Below, in pieces: positions 61,430-64,000 of a stretch of DNA of 64,000 bases. The notes under the pieces are model-generated. The model was not told where the DNA came from and did no database searches. It was given only the letters and a program-made list of their open reading frames with translations. The first letter of the stretch is position 1; each line of letters opens with the position of its first letter. The translations under genes and the position numbers were made by a program. This stretch comes from Niallia taxi. Its GTDB lineage: Bacteria > Bacillota > Bacilli > Bacillales > Cytobacillaceae. The stretch is from contig NZ_RZTZ01000019.1 of NCBI RefSeq assembly GCF_004005475.1, forward strand, positions 16,420 to 80,419, in the 5' to 3' direction.

Positions 61430-61762
61430 ATGAAAGGAAATCTGATAACCCCTGTAATAACGTTAGTTCTAATGGTAGTTATTAATTATTTTGCGGCAGT
61501 ATTGTTTCACATCCGATTCATTGAGCCAATGTTTTTTATTGGCCTTGCTTTTGTTGGTCTATTATTCTCGTTTAATAGCTCGGGTGGAGCTTGGTCAAGG
61601 GTAACTGATAGTCAAGTATCTGCTCAAACTGGTATTATTCAAAAGACGAAGCCCTTTGCTTATAGAGTAAATTTACCACTTTGGGTAGCGATCGGATACA
61701 CGTTAATTGGACTAATTATCCTTATTTTATTAATCGCAAAGGTAATTCCGCCAGCAAGCTAA
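61430..61762 (+). CDS. Three-TM membrane protein of unknown function
   Basis: A 110-residue protein with hydrophobic segments at about 7-27, 32-50 and 85-107 and a short hydrophilic loop (SVGGAWSRV-like, NSSGGAWSRVTDSQVSAQTG). Resembles small DUF3899-like membrane proteins, but the match is not certain. ATG at 61430 has AAGGAG; a GTG three codons earlier is less likely. Confidence 0.6.
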   Translation: MKGNLITPVITLVLMVVINYFAAVLFHIRFIEPMFFIGLAFVGLLFSFNSSGGAWSRVTDSQVSAQTGIIQKTKPFAYRVNLPLWVAIGYTLIGLIILILLIAKVIPPAS

Positions 61763-61766
61763 AAAT

Positions 61767-61799
61767 AAACTCCCATGGCTTTCCATGTGGAGTTTTTTA
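61767..61799 (+). terminator. Terminator AAACTCC-CATGG/CCATG-GGAGTTT
   Basis: A stem with one bulge and loop CTTT, followed by TTTTA. Confidence 0.75.
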
Positions 61800-61885
61800 T
61801 CGTTATTTGAAAAACTCACCTAGTATTTTCAATTCCTGCTGGCCTAGTTAAACCTCTATCATTTTGCTTACTGCCACAAGGATAT

Positions 61886-62243
61886 TTAATGCAAACAGTC
61901 TGTCTCTGTCATTTTCATGTCATCTTCAGTGGAGTATGTAAAATAACTGGCAGAAACCCCTTCTTTCTTTGCGTCATCAAAGGATTTTAGGCTGTCAAGG
62001 AGCTCCTCTTCCACTTTTCCATCTACACCAACATATATTTTATATTTCTCGCTGAACTTCAAATTGATCCTCCACGCTTATTACTTCCCAGCCTTGATTG
62101 TTTACGTACTCTGTTGCGGTTTGAAATGCTATTTTCATATTGTCTGCTTTAACCCAGCAATTTACGTATGCACCAACACATTCTGCCTTTACGGGATTAT
62201 CATTATGTGGTATTGCTTCTAACCGAACTAAATATACGGCCAT
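61886..62243 (-). pseudogene. Conserved hypothetical protein broken by one frameshift
   Basis: From ATG 62243 (AGGAG) the frame reads MAVYLVRLEAIPHNDNPVKA to WEVISVEDQFEVQRE, then stops. One base shift at the AAA run near 62043 opens a frame that reads YKIYVGVDGKVEEELLDSLK and on to ETDCLH with stop at 61886. Both halves together make a coherent soluble protein of about 118 residues. So the gene is frameshifted, by mutation or sequencing error. Function unknown. Confidence 0.6.
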
Positions 62244-62314
62244 CATACTCTCCTGACACAATCATAATTTTACGTCATGCATACCTATATTAATAAGCTG
62301 TCATTCGACATCTG

Positions 62315-62812
62315 CTAAAAATATAAAACCATTAATTCCTCATCGAAATAGGTATTACCTATTTTTAAAGCCTTTTTATCTATTCCATATGTTGCAAAGC
62401 CTAATGATTTATAAAGATTTTTTGCTGGCTGATTAGCAGCACCAACCGTTAAATATATTGCTTCAATCCCATTTATTTGCTTAGATCTTGTGATGGCTTC
62501 CTTTAATAACTTTTTCGCCACCCCATGTCCACGGTTTCCAACAGCAACATACACCGCAAAAATAGTTATCCTGTGTTTTAGTTTTGCTTTTTGCTCTAAC
62601 TGCAATGTCACAACACCTAAAAGCTTTCCGTTTTCAAATGCACCTAGCGTATAGGAGTTTGAATTGCTCAACCTGTTCCCGAATGTTTCTATGGTGAATT
62701 CTTTTTCCTCTTCATAGCTGGATGCAAAGGCTTCTGGACTTAATTTTAAAGCTTCTAATCTTAATTTTTTGTAGACATCTGCATCCTTCTTTTCAAGCAC
62801 CTTAATTTCCAT
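62315..62812 (-). CDS. GNAT family N-acetyltransferase, paralogue of 57162-57662
   Basis: A 165-residue GNAT. The acetyl-CoA motif is VAVGNRGHGVAKKLLKEAIT and the C-terminus NLYKSLGFATYGIDKKALKI. It is similar throughout to the GNAT at 57162-57662. Acceptor unknown. GGAGGGGC ribosome site. Confidence 0.87.
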   Translation of the reverse strand: MEIKVLEKKDADVYKKLRLEALKLSPEAFASSYEEEKEFTIETFGNRLSNSNSYTLGAFENGKLLGVVTLQLEQKAKLKHRITIFAVYVAVGNRGHGVAKKLLKEAITRSKQINGIEAIYLTVGAANQPAKNLYKSLGFATYGIDKKALKIGNTYFDEELMVLYF

Positions 62813-62869
62813 GTTGCCCCTCCTCTAAGCTTTATTATCTTCTAACTATGCTTACTTTTGATGCCAGTA

Positions 62870-63343
62870 TTATAGTAGTTCTTTGTTTTTTCTATAGGAG
62901 CGTTTCAACGAAATATAGTTCACACCAAACATCAAGATGCTTGCGCTAATTAGTAACCCTATAAATGCTATCCAATCATCATCATTAGCAAACAATACAC
63001 TGACATTAAAAATAGTTATAATCCCCAATATAATTAATGAAAAGCTGACAAAAACACTAGTTTTTATTAGAATAGCTTTTCGTTCTTTTTTAAAGGCTTT
63101 CTCTGATGTGATATCTGAATACTCTATCCCAGAAAGGATATACCTAGCAGTAACATATAAAAGAAAAATCACACATGAAATAAGTAAAATCGTTTCAGCC
63201 TTAAAGAAATCCAGAAAAACAGTTAAGGTTAGCATCAATATTATAGAAAATATCTGGAGTATAGCTGCTTCTGTAATAAAAACTAAAATTTGCTTCTCTT
63301 TATATTCGTCATCAGGCAAAAAATATGTTATCCAGGATTTCAT
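62870..63343 (-). CDS. Four-TM membrane protein paired with XRE regulator
   Basis: A 157-residue protein with four hydrophobic segments (about 22-45, 50-70, 92-115, 120-145) and basic ends. It overlaps the stop of a tiny XRE regulator by one base; such regulator-membrane pairs are common in Bacillaceae. Function unknown. Confidence 0.75.
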   Translation of the reverse strand: MKSWITYFLPDDEYKEKQILVFITEAAILQIFSIILMLTLTVFLDFFKAETILLISCVIFLLYVTARYILSGIEYSDITSEKAFKKERKAILIKTSVFVSFSLIILGIITIFNVSVLFANDDDWIAFIGLLISASILMFGVNYISLKRSYRKNKELL

Positions 63344-63540
63344 TACTCATCTACCTCCCAAAATAATTCATCTAATGTTTTATTAAGCTGTTTAGCAATG
63401 GCAATACATAAATTAAGGCTGGGATTATACATTCCCTTTTCAATTAATCCAATAGTTTGCCTTGTTACCCCAACATTTCTTGCCAATTGTTCTTGCGTCA
63501 TCGAGGTTTTCATTCTGAAAATTTTCACATGATTCTTCAC
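63343..63540 (-). CDS. Small XRE/Cro-type HTH regulator
   Basis: A 65-residue single-domain regulator: MTQEQLARNVGVTRQTIGLI then NPSLNLCIAIAKQLNKTLDE. YnzC/YozG-like small XRE proteins share this size. It is translationally coupled to the membrane gene downstream. GTG start at 63540 after GGTGGTGATGGT. Confidence 0.88.
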   Translation of the reverse strand: MKNHVKIFRMKTSMTQEQLARNVGVTRQTIGLIEKGMYNPSLNLCIAIAKQLNKTLDELFWEVDE

Positions 63541-63695
63541 ACCATCACCACCAAAAGCAATATATATATTACAAATGTTATATATACCTTACATTACTTT
63601 GGAAATAATTTCAAGTGATTCTTGTTTTTTATTCTGTTCTTTAAAACTACAGCAACACATAATGGCTAAATGTTTGCTTCATCACAATTTACGCA

Positions 63696-63890
63696 AAAAA
63701 AGAGGCTGGGACAAAACAAAAGATAACCTTTCTAAACACGAATAATAAAATAACATCTAAATTTGAAAAATGAAACATGTGACTAAATAGAAGATGGGTT
63801 TAAAATTAGTTCGTTTCATTGCACTGCAGCCACTCGCTTTCCGCGGGGAGGAAGCTGAGCCTCCTCGTCTTCGTGCAGTGCACCCCCATT
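63696..63890. repeat. Composite Firmicute intergenic repeat with long hairpin
   Basis: It starts with AGAGGCTGGGACAAAAC (63701-63717), a motif seen repeatedly in Bacillaceae intergenic DNA. A hairpin follows: TGCACTGCA (63820-63828) pairs with TGCAGTGCA (63874-63882), and the loop holds CGGGGAGGAAGCTGAGCCTC and CTCG which fold further. It is much richer in G+C than the surroundings and abuts an IS3-type end. Confidence 0.65.
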
Positions 63891-64000
63891 GTTGGACACC
63901 TAAGTTCAACAATAGGAGGTGCCTGGGTGGGTAAATTTAATGAATCAGAAAAACACTTGGTTATTCAGCGTTATTTAAACGAGAGGATTGGCTACAGGGA
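63890..64000 (+). mobile_element. Left end of an IS3-family-like element (runs off window)
   Basis: TGTTGGACACC begins the probable terminal repeat, in a stem-loop with GTTCAACAAT. GGAGGT at 63915 and a GTG at 63927 start a transposase OrfA-like frame. Only the first 111 bases are visible, so the family is inferred. Confidence 0.55.
63927..64000 (+). CDS. IS3-type transposase OrfA, N-terminal fragment (cut by window edge)
   Basis: GTG-initiated frame encoding (M)GKFNESEKHLVIQRYLNER and IGYR. This is the start of a helix-turn-helix of IS3 OrfA proteins. GGAGGT lies 6 bases before the start codon. Confidence 0.6.
   Translation, partial: MGKFNESEKHLVIQRYLNERIGYR

Noticed and set aside
1..64000. 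tRNA, rRNA, prophage or plasmid replication genes
   Set aside because: None could be recognised; the segment looks chromosomal with one clear IS and one partial IS.

Overview
The window looks like a chromosomal segment of a low-GC, endospore-former-type Bacillaceae, probably close to Niallia/Cytobacillus/Bacillus. The evidence is AT-rich DNA, strong AGGAGG-type ribosome sites with frequent TTG/GTG starts, sigma-A promoters, CcpA (cre) sites, Fur boxes, a proline T-box, IDEAL, HAAS, DUF3889 and DUF3967 family proteins, and gene sets typical of Bacillus. I saw no rRNA, tRNA, CRISPR array, prophage or plasmid replication genes.

Layout. 1-4.6 kb: a partial luciferase-like oxidoreductase, then an alpha-glucoside PTS locus (RpiR-type regulator, EIICB, GH4 6-phospho-alpha-glucosidase). 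4.6-20.6 kb: housekeeping and conserved genes (bioY, a CopC-CopD copper protein, a cation diffusion facilitator, a metallophosphatase lacking its usual C-terminal domain, HAD phosphatases, a CAP-domain lipoprotein, thioredoxin-like proteins, ppc and a Fur-box-controlled IDEAL protein). 20.8-29.2 kb: a carbohydrate-use operon on the minus strand (solute-binding lipoprotein, two permeases, a small membrane protein and two adjacent GH2 glycosidases) with a divergent winged-helix regulator. The intergenic region carries two matching operator-like palindromes and a cre site on the promoter. 29.3-45.8 kb: YitT proteins, Lrp, HAD, an RlmI-type methyltransferase, a two-gene operon of a sigma-like factor and a second-type ClpP, a PadR-HAAS pair, proBA behind a proline T-box, an EmrE-like exporter, an ABC exporter with a Fur box at its promoter, and a LysR regulator.

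46.2-56.5 kb is the accessory part. It holds a run of same-strand genes: FtsX-like ABC permease, ATPase, OmpR-type regulator, histidine kinase, a frameshifted thioredoxin-like gene and two overlapping tiny membrane peptides. It also holds an IS110/IS1111-type element with a long non-coding 3' region (candidate bridge/seek RNA), several decayed genes and a family of short intergenic repeats. 56.5-63.5 kb: DJ-1/PfpI, two GNATs, a monooxygenase, a MarR-MFS efflux locus with matching operators, two further decayed genes and an XRE-membrane protein pair. The window ends in a repeat hairpin and the start of an IS3-like element.

The best candidates for undescribed biology are the ABC/two-component/thioredoxin/tiny-peptide cluster, the sigma-ClpP operon, the two Fur-box genes of unknown role, and the 16-base block match (in swapped order) between the IS110 non-coding region and the neighbouring intergenic repeat.
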